DNA of 38,282 nt from Candidatus Brocadia sp. WS118 (GCA_007618135.1 PHFX01000016.1:1-38282), one strand, 5' to 3'. Shown: positions 1 through 9,014, counted from the first letter of the stretch. A program made the numbers and translations. The notes: generated by a model from the sequence alone, not told the origin.

Positions 1-89
1 CAGCTTGAAGAATTTAATTACCCATTGTGATGAAACAGTATCTTTTGGTCACGACATTGTGATATTTCCTGGGTTTCAGCGGTTTTACT

Positions 90-135
90 GAACGATGTCC
101 TGAACGTTATTTTTGTGAACGATGTCCTGAACGTT
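90..135. repeat. Tandem pair of a dispersed 19-nt repeat
   Basis: The 19-mer GAACGATGTCCTGAACGTT occurs at 90-108 and again at 117-135. A one-base variant lies in inverse orientation near 19729-19755, next to a transposase fragment. The link to an insertion sequence is inference from that second context. The rest of bases 1-188 shows no gene and no clear promoter. Confidence 0.75.
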
Positions 136-188
136 GTCACTTAATAAAACTAATTCCTTAAAAACAATAGACCAAAAAAATACTACAA

Positions 189-1937
189 ATGAAATTAAAA
201 TATTTTAATATTACGCCTAAAATTATAAACTTTAATACCCAGAAGATTTCCAGAATACTTAAACAATCTAGGAGAAAATCTGCTTGGGGAATTGATATAA
301 ATGAATGCTTTTTAAGGGTGGCAAAAATCACTCGGGTATCTAATGAATTAATAATTGACGACCTCAGTATCATTGAAATTCCTCAACTTAAACCCGAAGC
401 AAACATTTCACAATCCGTTTATATCAAAGAGGCTATCCAAACTTTTTTTACAAGGCATTGCATCCATAGAGACGATAAGGTAGTAGTGTCTATTCCCGGA
501 CAGTCTGTGTTGTCCAGGTTCATTAGCATACCTCCTGTAGATAAAAAACAATTGAAAGCTATCGTAAGTTATGAGGCGAAGCAACAAATTCCCTTTGATC
601 TCAAGGACATTGTATGGGATTATCAACAATTAACGGAAAAGGTTATTGACGTAAATAGCATAGAGGTTGGTTTGTTTGCCTCTAAGCGAGTAACACTCGA
701 CCAGTTATTGGCCAATATCTCACCACTTAAGCCTAAGCTAAATGCAATACAGGCAGCACCTCTGGCTATTTACAATCTTATTTCTTTTGACCAACAAATC
801 AATGGTCTAACGATCATTATAAACGCAGAAACAGAAAACACCGATCTAATTATTGTTGATGGTCTATATTTCTGGCTTAGAAGCATCCCTACTTCTAAGG
901 TAGATGCTGACCTTGTTAAAGAAATCCAGAGATCTATGGAATATTACAAATCTTTAATGAAGGAGGCAGCTAATTTTCAGACTATTTTACTCATGGGAAA
1001 TAAATTTAAAGAATCACATAACGTAAAATTTATTACCGATAATTTTGCCTGCGAAGTAAAAATCTTTAAGACCTTAAACAATTTAAAATTGTCAAGCAAT
1101 ATAAATCCTACCTATTTCAACGAAAACATATTACCTTTTGCGTCTGCATTGGGGCTTGCACTCCAGGGAATCGGATTAGGCAGAATAAAAATTAATTTAT
1201 TACCGCCGGAACTGATAAAAGCCGCAGAGATTTCAGAGAAGAAACTATATGTGGTCGCTTCTCTTGGGTGCCTGGCCCTGTCGTTTATTATTCAATATGT
1301 TGGATTATATGCGCGAAATACCCATTTTCAGAATTCAGAAATTCAGTATCAAAAAGTGTTACAAAATATAAAAGAGCTTGAAGGAAAGTATAAAAATGCC
1401 GAAACTCTTGCACAAACAAACAAGTCTGCGCTTGACCTTATCTCCTCCATTGATTCTTTCCGGTTTCTTTGGTTGGAAGGCTTGAATAAATTACTCTCTC
1501 TGATACCGGACAACGTATCTCTTTGCGGTATCCAATCTTCATGGGTAGACGAAGATGCCATAGGTCTGTCGAAACAAACACCACCAGGGGTGGTAGTTCA
1601 GCAGAAAAAAACAGCCACGTCCCCACAACCTGGTGCTTCTAAAAAATTGCTTCTCATGGGAATCAAGGGAGAAAGTCAAGAACCAAGGATGCATTTTATT
1701 GAAGAGAGTATCCTTAAACCTATTCAAAATTTAACCCTTTTTGACAAAAAAGTTGCTGCATTTAAAAATGTAGAAATAGTGCCAGGTTCTTCTCGTCAGG
1801 TAGAGCACAAAGATGGCCTGGGTAATTGCATCAGTTTTGAGATACGATGGATTGTAAAATCAAACAATGAAATACACAGTGAGGAAGATTCATTAGTGTC
1901 AATAAGTGGAACTTCAACGCCGCTCAATAAATCCTAA
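189..1937 (+). CDS. pilM: PilM-like pilus assembly ATPase-fold protein with C-terminal PilN-like extension
   Basis: This is a cytoplasmic actin/FtsA-fold protein of type IV pilus or related secretion systems. PilM normally recruits PilN at the inner membrane. Residues about 34-340 carry PilM hallmarks: WGIDI near the start of the fold, PGQSVLSRF, a YEAKQQIPF segment and VWDYQ. The protein has 582 residues, whereas PilM is usually about 350. A membrane helix at about 352-374 is followed by a coiled-coil-like stretch and a C-terminal domain, as expected of PilN, so I infer a PilM-PilN fusion. It is first in a tight plus-strand run with PilO-like, PilP-like and secretin genes, 26 nt before the next gene. 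No good Shine-Dalgarno sequence precedes ATG 189. The fold assignment is firm; the fusion reading is inference. Confidence 0.82.
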   Translation: MKLKYFNITPKIINFNTQKISRILKQSRRKSAWGIDINECFLRVAKITRVSNELIIDDLSIIEIPQLKPEANISQSVYIKEAIQTFFTRHCIHRDDKVVVSIPGQSVLSRFISIPPVDKKQLKAIVSYEAKQQIPFDLKDIVWDYQQLTEKVIDVNSIEVGLFASKRVTLDQLLANISPLKPKLNAIQAAPLAIYNLISFDQQINGLTIIINAETENTDLIIVDGLYFWLRSIPTSKVDADLVKEIQRSMEYYKSLMKEAANFQTILLMGNKFKESHNVKFITDNFACEVKIFKTLNNLKLSSNINPTYFNENILPFASALGLALQGIGLGRIKINLLPPELIKAAEISEKKLYVVASLGCLALSFIIQYVGLYARNTHFQNSEIQYQKVLQNIKELEGKYKNAETLAQTNKSALDLISSIDSFRFLWLEGLNKLLSLIPDNVSLCGIQSSWVDEDAIGLSKQTPPGVVVQQKKTATSPQPGASKKLLLMGIKGESQEPRMHFIEESILKPIQNLTLFDKKVAAFKNVEIVPGSSRQVEHKDGLGNCISFEIRWIVKSNNEIHSEEDSLVSISGTSTPLNKS

Positions 1938-1963
1938 AGAAAAACGCAGGTTTTATATAATTT

Positions 1964-2869
1964 ATGAATACCATCAAGAATATGAATTTCCTACACATTC
2001 GAAAGATGTACCATAGTATCTTTGCTCGTATACTGAACTTTTGGCTGATCACTGGCATTGGTTTTTTTACCTTGTTGATACTTTTATTTGCATTTATATC
2101 TCCACTTTCAAATCAATATGCCAAGACTTACAAGAATGTGATGAATTTATCAGTTGCATTCGAAAGATATGCTGCAAAAAAAGACCTATATAATGAGTCT
2201 TGGATTGCATCAAAAAGACAAGAGGCTGAACTTTATAATAAAGAAGTTGAAAAGTGCAAGTCTTTTCTTAAAGGGAGAGATGATCATCTGGAATCAGTTT
2301 TTGTGATACAAGACACAGAAAAAAGGCTAATGAAGGTTGAGGATGAAGCTCTCTGGAAGAACGAGTATGGGAAAAGGATTTCTGCATTAGTGGCAAAATT
2401 AGAAGCAAATCACGTTGCCTTAGATAACGGCGCTTTGCCATTTCAAAATTGGGGGGCAGAAATTCCCGTCTGGGACAACATTTTATCAGCTCAAAAAAGA
2501 TTTTGGATTATAGAAGCGATTGTGAATATTATTCTTGATAATAACGGAATTACAAAACTTGAGAAAATCACCTTTAAAGAATCATGCTGTTCATATGACC
2601 TTTCTTTTGCGCACATTTACACCGCAATACCCATTACTATGAAGGTTGAATTGCAGGCAGACCGTATCCAATTTTTGCTACATGATATTTTAGAATCGTC
2701 CATTCCCTTTGTTATAGAGGGTGTCAATATTTCAAGTACCAATAAAATTCTGAACCCCAACTCCTCCATGGAAAATAATAATGCCTCCAGTGCTGAGACA
2801 AACAACAATCTGCCTCATCTTATTACTGACATTACTATTGATGCATATGTCATTGACTACAAAACATAA
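1964..2869 (+). CDS. PilO-like bitopic membrane protein
   Basis: I recognise this mainly from position and topology, not from strong motifs. It has a short cytoplasmic N-terminus, one membrane helix at about 25-46, then a charged helical region (about 50-160) and a mixed C-terminal domain, 301 residues in all. This is the layout of PilO/GspM-type inner-membrane alignment proteins, which pair with PilN below the secretin. It follows the pilM-like gene by 26 nt and precedes the next gene by 14 nt, so co-transcription is likely. The ribosome-binding site is weak (A/T-rich upstream), like the neighbours. It could instead belong to the Amuc_1100-like pilus-associated group, which has the same topology. 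Confidence 0.6.
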   Translation: MNTIKNMNFLHIRKMYHSIFARILNFWLITGIGFFTLLILLFAFISPLSNQYAKTYKNVMNLSVAFERYAAKKDLYNESWIASKRQEAELYNKEVEKCKSFLKGRDDHLESVFVIQDTEKRLMKVEDEALWKNEYGKRISALVAKLEANHVALDNGALPFQNWGAEIPVWDNILSAQKRFWIIEAIVNIILDNNGITKLEKITFKESCCSYDLSFAHIYTAIPITMKVELQADRIQFLLHDILESSIPFVIEGVNISSTNKILNPNSSMENNNASSAETNNNLPHLITDITIDAYVIDYKT

Positions 2870-2883
2870 ATCATTAAAAAAAG

Positions 2884-3684
2884 ATGAATATTAAATATTT
2901 TGTCTTCAAACACTTTGAAAAATTCATCCTTGGTATTATCGTGTGTTACCTTATATATACGGTAATTTGTACCTTTGTTACCGCAAGTTTAAAAATACAT
3001 AATATTGATTCAAAATTGCTGTCACTATCAACCATTATCGACAGAAAGCTTAAAACAGGTGTACCGCCACCGATAAATGCAGACCGAAAAGATGCGGCAC
3101 AATTAGAATTGCGACTTACAACTCCACCCGCTGCAAGTTTTTTATTGCGACCACACCTCTTCAGTAATTTTACATCAGGTGGATCAAATATGGACATTAC
3201 GACCAAGGATTTACTAAAAAAACGAGAAACACAACTTTCCTCCAGCATGGAAGGTAACATCCACGGAACTACAGAGTTTATCCTCAAAGGAGGAACTGCA
3301 GATATGGCATTGATTCAAATCAGGAAATTTTATAAAGACAAATGGTGGGCTGAAAGTTTTACCGTTGGAAAAGGAGAAATAATTGGCGGTGGGAAAAAAA
3401 TCGGTGCGGAAACTGTAGATTTTCACACATACTGTAGATTGACAGAAATTACTCCTCTTGCACCAAAACCATTCTTCACCAAGAAAACTACAGCCCTTCG
3501 GAATGAAAAGGACGAATTTTTAGGTATCTCGATGATAGAAGAAAAGCATATGGTCACAACTTCGCAAGTCTCCTTTGAAAATAAAAAAGGGGAGTCCTAT
3601 AATGTCTGGATAGGAGAGGTGGTTAAATTGGGAACAGAAACTGTTACCGTTTGTCCAATAACTAATACCATGTCAACTCATTAA
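2884..3684 (+). CDS. PilP-like membrane-anchored protein of the secretin operon
   Basis: This 266-residue protein has one N-terminal membrane helix (about 13-35) and a periplasmic part. A low-complexity linker (about 60-85, rich in Pro and Ala) leads to a probably beta-rich C-terminal half. It lies between a PilO-like protein and a secretin, where pil operons encode PilP (the secretin-binding lipoprotein) and T2SS operons encode GspC. Unlike PilP I see no lipobox cysteine, so the anchor would be the N-terminal helix as in GspC. The function is inferred from context; sequence similarity to PilP is not evident by eye. Spacing is 14 nt from the previous gene and 26 nt to the secretin. Confidence 0.5.
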   Translation: MNIKYFVFKHFEKFILGIIVCYLIYTVICTFVTASLKIHNIDSKLLSLSTIIDRKLKTGVPPPINADRKDAAQLELRLTTPPAASFLLRPHLFSNFTSGGSNMDITTKDLLKKRETQLSSSMEGNIHGTTEFILKGGTADMALIQIRKFYKDKWWAESFTVGKGEIIGGGKKIGAETVDFHTYCRLTEITPLAPKPFFTKKTTALRNEKDEFLGISMIEEKHMVTTSQVSFENKKGESYNVWIGEVVKLGTETVTVCPITNTMSTH

Positions 3685-3710
3685 CAATATCTTTTTTAAA
3701 AGAGGTCTGC

Positions 3711-5921
3711 ATGAAAAACATATTTACCCCAATCTTGATCGTTGCCCTGAGTATGCCTTTCCCCGTTTTAATATCATGTCAACTGTTGGCACAAAATAAA
3801 AACGGTTCTGAAGCGAATCTCCCTCCTGCTAATAATTATTACCTAAAGACCGCAAAAATGTACTATGGACAAAATGACTTCACGAAGGCCATTGATACAC
3901 TTGAATTGGCCATTCTCCTTGAGCCTAATAATGCTGAAGCACAAATGTTACTGAAAGAATCCAAGCGACTTTTAGAAGAAAAAAAAGTCCCGCGTGAGGC
4001 AGCAACAGTAGCTGAAGCCAGCTTAACAGAAGAAAGCGCAACGCCAATGGCCCCCAATGACGACATCTCCATTTTATTGCAAGACGCATATGCTGCTATA
4101 GAAGAAGAGCAGTATGATGCTGCCTTAAAAATAATAGAGGCAATACTTACAATAGATCCTATTCATAGAGAGGCATTATATATCAAAGGGAAGGTAAACG
4201 ATATAAAGCATCAAAGGATTACAGAAAACCTACAAACTACTCATGAACAAGAAAAGCTAAAGAGCTATGAATACCTCAGAGACTCAGCTATTCCCCATCA
4301 GGATACCTTAAGGTTTCCTCCCAAAGAGCAATGGAGAGATATTTCAAAGCGTACACTTCCAGAGTTGGACAAGATTGTTGAGGAAAACAAAAGAAAAACA
4401 GAACAACTACGAATGATTCCTAAGCCCGAAAAAGACACAACGCCAAAAATCATAAAAGATGCCCTGAATACGATCATTTCATTCGAATTTTTAGATACGC
4501 CCTTAAAAGACATTATCATATTCATACGAGAAAAAACCAATGTCAACATGATTGTCGATTCAGATGCAGGAAATGTTTCCGTTACCTTAAAGCTGAAAGA
4601 TGTGCCATTACGAACCGCGCTGAAATATATTTTACCGAACGGATATGAATATGTGATTGAAGGAGATATTATTCATGTTTATAAGCAAAAAATGGAACTA
4701 CGAGTCTATGACGTGAGGGACATTCTTATCAATCTCGATGATAAAGAGCCTCTTGAATTTGACATTACCGCAGCCGCCACAAGCCAATTAACCATGCGTA
4801 GGAGACAGAGTGCCAGAACCAAGGATCCCTCTGAGCGAATACAGGATCTGATAGAAATGATTGTAACCACCGTTGAGCCTTTAACCTGGTCACCGCGTGC
4901 CAGTGTTATTGGTTCTACCGGGACCGGTGGTCAGCGACAGATTAATGCTTCCGGTCAGGGTGAAGGAAGTATCATTGCAAGGATGGGACAACCTGGGGAT
5001 CTGGTTATTGTTAACAGCAAATACGTCCATAAGCAAATCGAAGATCTGTTGGCCTCTCTGAGGTCGGCGCAAAATCTCCAGGTGTGTATCGAATCCCGAT
5101 TTATTACCGTTTCAGACAAATTTCTTGAGGATATTGGAAATGAATTGCTTAGCGGTGATATGGAGATTGATACTGGTGCGGAAAATATAGAAGGCAACCT
5201 CGGTAGTCAGAACATTACTGGTCTTAGTTTTAATTATACCATCTTAGGTAACGTGGCAGGCTTTTTACGCGCCGTTCAGGAAAGCAAAGACTCTGAGTTC
5301 CTTACTTCACCCCGCATAACACTTTCTAATACCCAACGGGGAAATATAGCTGTTGTAAAAACCATCAATTACGTCCAAAGCACGTCTGTCTCCGAGGGTA
5401 TTGTTACTCCTGTTATTGGCACAATACCCGAAGGTACTACCTTTGATGTGAGACCAATTGTAAGCGCAGACAGAAGATATGTCCATTTGGAAGTCACCCC
5501 CTCAGTATTCCAGATTGAAGCGATCGATTCTTTTCGGTTTAGCGGGGTTGGCACAGGGACTACCTTCAGTGGAGGTGGTGCATCAACCGCGAACATTCCT
5601 CCTGATCAAATAATCCAGTTACCCCAGGTAAATGTTTCACAGGTGTCTGCAACGGTTTGCGTGCCTGACAAAGGAACGCTCATGATTGGTGGTCTAGGCC
5701 ATATCACCAAAGATCACCTGACATCAGGTATTCCTATCTTGTCCAATATCCCGGTACTGAAAAGATTGTTTACCCGTGACCAGAAGACTCATGATAAAAC
5801 AAATCTGATTATTCTTTTAAAACCAACGATCCTGATTAGAGAGGAACACGAAAAAAATTTATTGAGCAGTCTATCAAACAAAAAACCTAAAGTGATACAC
5901 ACAAATATGAAAAACAAATAG
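3711..5921 (+). CDS. Outer-membrane secretin (PilQ/GspD family) with N-terminal TPR repeats
   Basis: Secretins form the outer-membrane gate of type IV pili and type II secretion systems. The 736-residue protein starts with a hydrophobic signal-like segment (about 1-28). Two TPR-like helical repeats follow (about 41-81 and 117-160). An STN/secretin N-domain lies at about 258-310, and the secretin barrel at about 470-710. Barrel hallmarks are PRITLSN near 534, the VPDKGTLMIGGL segment, and the closing PILSNIPVLKRLF at about 675-687. The start is supported by an AGAGG site 7 nt upstream of ATG 3711. Pil gene order upstream favours PilQ over GspD, but the N-terminal TPR is unusual for PilQ. The assembly ATPase, prepilin peptidase and pilins lie outside the window. 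Confidence 0.88.
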   Translation: MKNIFTPILIVALSMPFPVLISCQLLAQNKNGSEANLPPANNYYLKTAKMYYGQNDFTKAIDTLELAILLEPNNAEAQMLLKESKRLLEEKKVPREAATVAEASLTEESATPMAPNDDISILLQDAYAAIEEEQYDAALKIIEAILTIDPIHREALYIKGKVNDIKHQRITENLQTTHEQEKLKSYEYLRDSAIPHQDTLRFPPKEQWRDISKRTLPELDKIVEENKRKTEQLRMIPKPEKDTTPKIIKDALNTIISFEFLDTPLKDIIIFIREKTNVNMIVDSDAGNVSVTLKLKDVPLRTALKYILPNGYEYVIEGDIIHVYKQKMELRVYDVRDILINLDDKEPLEFDITAAATSQLTMRRRQSARTKDPSERIQDLIEMIVTTVEPLTWSPRASVIGSTGTGGQRQINASGQGEGSIIARMGQPGDLVIVNSKYVHKQIEDLLASLRSAQNLQVCIESRFITVSDKFLEDIGNELLSGDMEIDTGAENIEGNLGSQNITGLSFNYTILGNVAGFLRAVQESKDSEFLTSPRITLSNTQRGNIAVVKTINYVQSTSVSEGIVTPVIGTIPEGTTFDVRPIVSADRRYVHLEVTPSVFQIEAIDSFRFSGVGTGTTFSGGGASTANIPPDQIIQLPQVNVSQVSATVCVPDKGTLMIGGLGHITKDHLTSGIPILSNIPVLKRLFTRDQKTHDKTNLIILLKPTILIREEHEKNLLSSLSNKKPKVIHTNMKNK

Positions 5922-5979
5922 CAAACCTTTGCTATATGCTGATACATGAAATTATTTCATTTGCCTCGGAGGTATCAAT

Positions 5980-6327
5980 ATGCACAAAATGTTTAGTACA
6001 AATACCATCTTCCTGGTTCTCATTGCCTTGCTCGTCATAATGCTGCTCTTTAAGAATACGACGAATTATGTTGTGGCACAAGGAGACGGGAATGCTCGGC
6101 ATGTCTTCGGTGTTGCAGGAGAAAGACAAGGCAACAGACAATCGTTCTATCTTGTAGATACGGCGGAACAAACCATTATGGTATATGAATATTTTCAGGG
6201 AGGCGGATTAGGATTAGTAGCTGCACGGAATTATCAATTTGATAAAAAATTACAAGAGCATGGAAAAAGCTATGGTCTGTCTATTGAAAATGTAAAAGCA
6301 GAACTCTCGAAGGCACAGACAAAATAA
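5980..6327 (+). CDS. Small membrane-anchored protein after the secretin (function unknown)
   Basis: I do not recognise a named family. The 115-residue protein has an N-terminal membrane helix or signal segment (about 8-25) and a short extracytoplasmic domain. That domain contains a YLVDTAEQTIMVYEYF stretch and ends in a charged helix. The start is well supported by GGAGG 8 nt before ATG 5980. It lies 58 nt downstream of the secretin on the same strand, so it may be the last gene of the pilus/secretion operon. It converges with the amidase gene, whose stop is 13 nt away. Confidence 0.7.
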   Translation: MHKMFSTNTIFLVLIALLVIMLLFKNTTNYVVAQGDGNARHVFGVAGERQGNRQSFYLVDTAEQTIMVYEYFQGGGLGLVAARNYQFDKKLQEHGKSYGLSIENVKAELSKAQTK

Positions 6328-6340
6328 TTAGGAAAGAATC

Positions 6341-7063
6341 TTATAATTCCTGAATAAGATTGTTTCTTTTTGATGCGATTTGCAGTAATCTCGTTTTAAC
6401 TTCTGCAAACGGAAAATTTTTACCAGGACATGCCGTACATTTTTGATGTACCTGCTTGTGTTGTAATATATTGGATGAATCAATACTATATTTTCTGGAA
6501 AGATATTGAATTAGCCTTACCAACGACTCAATCTGATTCTCAGTAGGAATATCTGCATTTTCGAAATCACCAACCAGACAAATCCCAATTGCTACACGGT
6601 TACAATCTATATTTGCTGTATGTGCGCCATGAATTTGCCTTTTCCATCGATTACCAACTTCTATCTCTCCATCGCCGGAAAAAGACCCATTACCGATTAC
6701 AAAATGATAGGCAAGCCCGTGCTCCCATTTTCTTTTTTCCCGGTGATAATGATCAAATCGTGCTGCATTTCCCTTCGCAGTGGCACTATGATGAATGACA
6801 ATATACTCCCAAGGTTTGTCATTTACGTCAGTACAACAGAGATGCTCAAGGTTTTGCGCATAAAATGGGTTTTCGGAATTTGCATGCCCGGTAGCCCATT
6901 TAACCTTCGCACCGGGGAAAAAAAGAAGAGAAATGCAGAGGCCTGATGCAATGATAATCATGGATAGCGAAAGACATTGAATTATTCCTTCGCAGGTATG
7001 TCTCGTTCTATTCCCAAAGCCTATTAAGTTCCGCGTCAGTATGGACAATATTTTTCTATACAT
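6341..7063 (-). CDS. N-acetylmuramoyl-L-alanine amidase (Amidase_2 / PGRP fold), membrane-anchored
   Basis: This enzyme would cleave the bond between MurNAc and L-alanine in peptidoglycan. In its 240 residues, a single membrane helix at about 31-50 is followed by the amidase domain (about 82-235). Likely zinc ligands are His91 or His92 in VIHHSAT, His192, and Cys202 in ACPGKNFP; this is the H...H...C pattern of T7-lysozyme-like amidases. The domain is probably periplasmic, tethered to the inner membrane. Upstream on the same strand are a consensus promoter (7269-7296), a GEMM riboswitch and a terminator-like hairpin, so expression is probably set by cyclic di-GMP. The ribosome-binding site is weak (AAGG about 10 nt before ATG). 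Confidence 0.88.
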   Translation of the reverse strand: MYRKILSILTRNLIGFGNRTRHTCEGIIQCLSLSMIIIASGLCISLLFFPGAKVKWATGHANSENPFYAQNLEHLCCTDVNDKPWEYIVIHHSATAKGNAARFDHYHREKRKWEHGLAYHFVIGNGSFSGDGEIEVGNRWKRQIHGAHTANIDCNRVAIGICLVGDFENADIPTENQIESLVRLIQYLSRKYSIDSSNILQHKQVHQKCTACPGKNFPFAEVKTRLLQIASKRNNLIQEL

Positions 7064-7096
7064 AACGATGCTGCCTTAATAAAAATTCTCTAGAAA

Positions 7097-7149
7097 TAAA
7101 AATAACCTTCCTGTGAAAATATTCATACAGAACAAATTCGGCAGGAAGG
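7097..7149 (-). terminator. Hairpin plus U-tract between riboswitch and amidase (expression platform candidate)
   Basis: Read on the minus strand, CCTTCCTG (7142-7149) pairs with CAGGAAGG (7106-7113) across a 28-nt loop and is followed at once by a T-rich run (7095-7105). It lies between the GEMM aptamer and the amidase start, where a ligand-controlled terminator is expected. The loop is long for an intrinsic terminator, so strength is uncertain. Confidence 0.55.
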
Positions 7150-7164
7150 CTATCTTTAAATCCA

Positions 7165-7262
7165 TTGCCGTGGAGAGTTTTTATTTCAGGTGCATGCCAT
7201 CTTAGCGGATTAAAGACCCTTTCCTTTGCGTCCCCCGATCACTCGGGGTTTGCCTTTATCGT
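7165..7262 (-). ncRNA. Cyclic di-GMP-I (GEMM) riboswitch upstream of the amidase
   Basis: On the minus strand the leader contains the GEMM-I core. AAAGGCAAACC is followed by a perfect CCCCGA/UCGGGG stem closed by a GUGA (GNRA) tetraloop, then GACGCAAAGG. The second half has the usual GGGUCU ... AAGAUGGC pair. In Vc2 numbering the ligand-contacting position 20 (the base before CAAACC) is G, which predicts c-di-GMP and not cGAMP. Transcription from the promoter at 7269-7296 would begin at about 7262, right at the aptamer. The 3' edge and outer stem are not clear by eye, so the boundary near 7165 is approximate. Confidence 0.8.
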
Positions 7263-7268
7263 TGCTTT

Positions 7269-7296
7269 ATTATAAATTTTAATTCTGTATTGTCAA
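7269..7296 (-). promoter_or_regulatory. Consensus sigma-70 promoter of the riboswitch-amidase transcript
   Basis: On the minus strand there is a perfect -35 TTGACA (7291-7296), a 16-bp spacer, and a perfect -10 TATAAT (7269-7274). The predicted start near 7262 coincides with the 5' edge of the GEMM aptamer. Confidence 0.8.
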
Positions 7297-7400
7297 TAGA
7301 TAAATTGTTGAACTCATTTTACAATCAATTTACCTGGATCCTAAGATATAAAAAGTAAAGAAAAAAGGATAGCAATATATTGATTTGTTCGAGGCAATTC

Positions 7401-8792
7401 TTATCGGATTTTTATCCTGGCATAGCCCTGGTGTTCGCCAAACTTATCAGACCAGACGATACCAACCTCCCAGATATCGCCCTTTCGCATGATCTTCAGC
7501 AACGCACCCAGTTCTTCAATGTCATTAATTCGATACTGGCCAACATACACCAGCACATGGCCCTCTTTTATCCCTACTTCTGCGGCGGGGCTTTTTTTTT
7601 GTACTCCCGAAATTAATATCCCGCTCTTTACCCACCACAGATTTAATTGTTTTGCAAGTTGGGGGGTTAAATCCTGCACAAACAAACCCAGCTTCTCCAG
7701 GGCAAGCTTCTCTATGGAAGGAAGCGGTGCCTTTTCCAGTTTAACATCGACTTTGTGCTCATTCCCATTACGATTAATATTAATGTACAGCTTATCACCG
7801 GCATTTTTCTTCAGGATGTATTTTTCAAAGTCAAGGATATCAAGGATCTCTTTCGAGTCTATTTTGGTAATGTAGTCTCCTACTTTGATTTGCGCCTTGT
7901 CGGCAGGACTTCCCGGCTCAATGGATGAAACCTTAATTCCCTTTGAACTATCATCCTGCTCCTCGACCTGTGCGCCAAACCATATTTTATTGAGTTCTCT
8001 AAAATTAAAGAGTTTAACGAGGGTCTGTCTTACTTTATCAACAGGGATGGCAAACCCTATCCCCTGCGCTTGATTTACAATGGCGGCATTAATGCCAATA
8101 AGTTCCCCGTCAATATTAATGAGAGGGCCGCCGCTGTTTCCGGGATTAATCAGCGCATCCGTCTGAATAAGACCTTCGTATTTAATGTCTCCGTACTCGC
8201 TATTGAATGTCAAAGTGCGGTTTTTTGCGCTTAATACGCCTGTGGTAATAGAGTTTTCCAGACCAAAGGGGTTGCCCAGCGCTATAACAGACTCACCAAT
8301 CATGAGGTCCTTTGATGTTCCCATCTTAACATAGGGAAGCGGTGTGGGTGAATTGATTTTTAAAACGGCAAGATCGCTGATTGGGTCAGAGCTGATCATG
8401 GAGGCCTCGAAGTCTCTGCCGTCCGATAATCTTACCTTGATCTTTGACGCCCGGCTTATCACATGTTCATTGGTAACGATGTAACCGTCTTCGTCGATAA
8501 TAACACCTGAGCCTAACGGTCTTTCAACCATCTGTTTCTGGCTCTGGCCAAAAAAATCATTGAAAAACTGGTCAAACAGCTCACTTCTCGACCCAAAAAA
8601 CGGGTCTACGTGTCGCACGCTGAGAAGCCTTTCCGTACTGATATTGGCCACGGCAGGTCCCACCTTCTCAACTGCTATAACCGTGGGGGTCCTGCGATTC
8701 GAGGAGGTTTCGCGGGCAGATACCTTATGGGAAAGGAAAGGAATGCAAACAAGCGTTAAAACTATTGAAAAAAAGAAAGGGATTTTTTTCAA
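7401..8792 (-). CDS. htrA: HtrA/DegP-family periplasmic serine protease
   Basis: HtrA proteins degrade or refold damaged envelope proteins. The 463 residues comprise a signal peptide (about 1-26, ending near VSA), a trypsin-like domain (about 40-260) and two PDZ domains (about 270-360 and 375-460). The catalytic triad is visible: His110 in VTNEHV, Asp140 in SDLAVL and Ser220 in NPGNSGGPL. The length is typical of DegP/DegQ. The start codon is TTG (8790-8792) with only a weak upstream purine run. A perfect -10-like TATAAT lies at 8824-8829 (minus) without a clear -35. It follows the DUF4340/Gld operon on the same strand after 222 nt, so it is probably a separate transcript. Confidence 0.93.
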   Translation of the reverse strand: MKKIPFFFSIVLTLVCIPFLSHKVSARETSSNRRTPTVIAVEKVGPAVANISTERLLSVRHVDPFFGSRSELFDQFFNDFFGQSQKQMVERPLGSGVIIDEDGYIVTNEHVISRASKIKVRLSDGRDFEASMISSDPISDLAVLKINSPTPLPYVKMGTSKDLMIGESVIALGNPFGLENSITTGVLSAKNRTLTFNSEYGDIKYEGLIQTDALINPGNSGGPLINIDGELIGINAAIVNQAQGIGFAIPVDKVRQTLVKLFNFRELNKIWFGAQVEEQDDSSKGIKVSSIEPGSPADKAQIKVGDYITKIDSKEILDILDFEKYILKKNAGDKLYININRNGNEHKVDVKLEKAPLPSIEKLALEKLGLFVQDLTPQLAKQLNLWWVKSGILISGVQKKSPAAEVGIKEGHVLVYVGQYRINDIEELGALLKIMRKGDIWEVGIVWSDKFGEHQGYARIKIR

Positions 8793-8823
8793 GTCAGTTT
8801 ATCCAAAAAATCTCATTGTGCTT

Positions 8824-8829
8824 ATTATA
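8824..8829 (-). promoter_or_regulatory. Candidate -10 box for htrA
   Basis: TATAAT on the minus strand lies about 32 nt upstream of the TTG start of htrA. No good -35 hexamer is found at 16-18 bp. A 15-nt palindrome (GTCCTTAATAAGGAC, 8888-8902) lies further upstream and could be an operator; both are weak calls. Confidence 0.35.
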
Positions 8830-8954
8830 TAAGCTTTAGTATGACCTTTCCATCTTATTCTTTGACAAGAGCGCTTCCTTCTTCACCGTCCTTAATAAGG
8901 ACACGCTTTTGCACCTTTTTCACGACCTTTCAGGGTGGCATCATGATGACAAGC

Positions 8955-8972
8955 GGGGACGTTTGTCCTGCC
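8955..8972. repeat. Copy 1 of a short dispersed intergenic repeat
   Basis: GGGGACGTTTGTCCTGCC here matches GGTGACGCTTGTCCTGCC at 22753-22770 at 15 of 18 positions. Both copies lie downstream of minus-strand genes (DUF4340 gene and uvrA). The rest of the 8793-9014 gap shows no gene. Confidence 0.45.
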
Positions 8973-9014
8973 GATAGCGGGAATTTTTTTACGGCTTTGC
9001 TGCACTATGAACTT

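Noticed and set aside
1-35. Resemblance of the window start (CAGCTTGAA...TTTAAT...ACCCA) to 38020-38050
   Set aside because: The match is short and gapped in A/T-rich DNA, so it may be chance.
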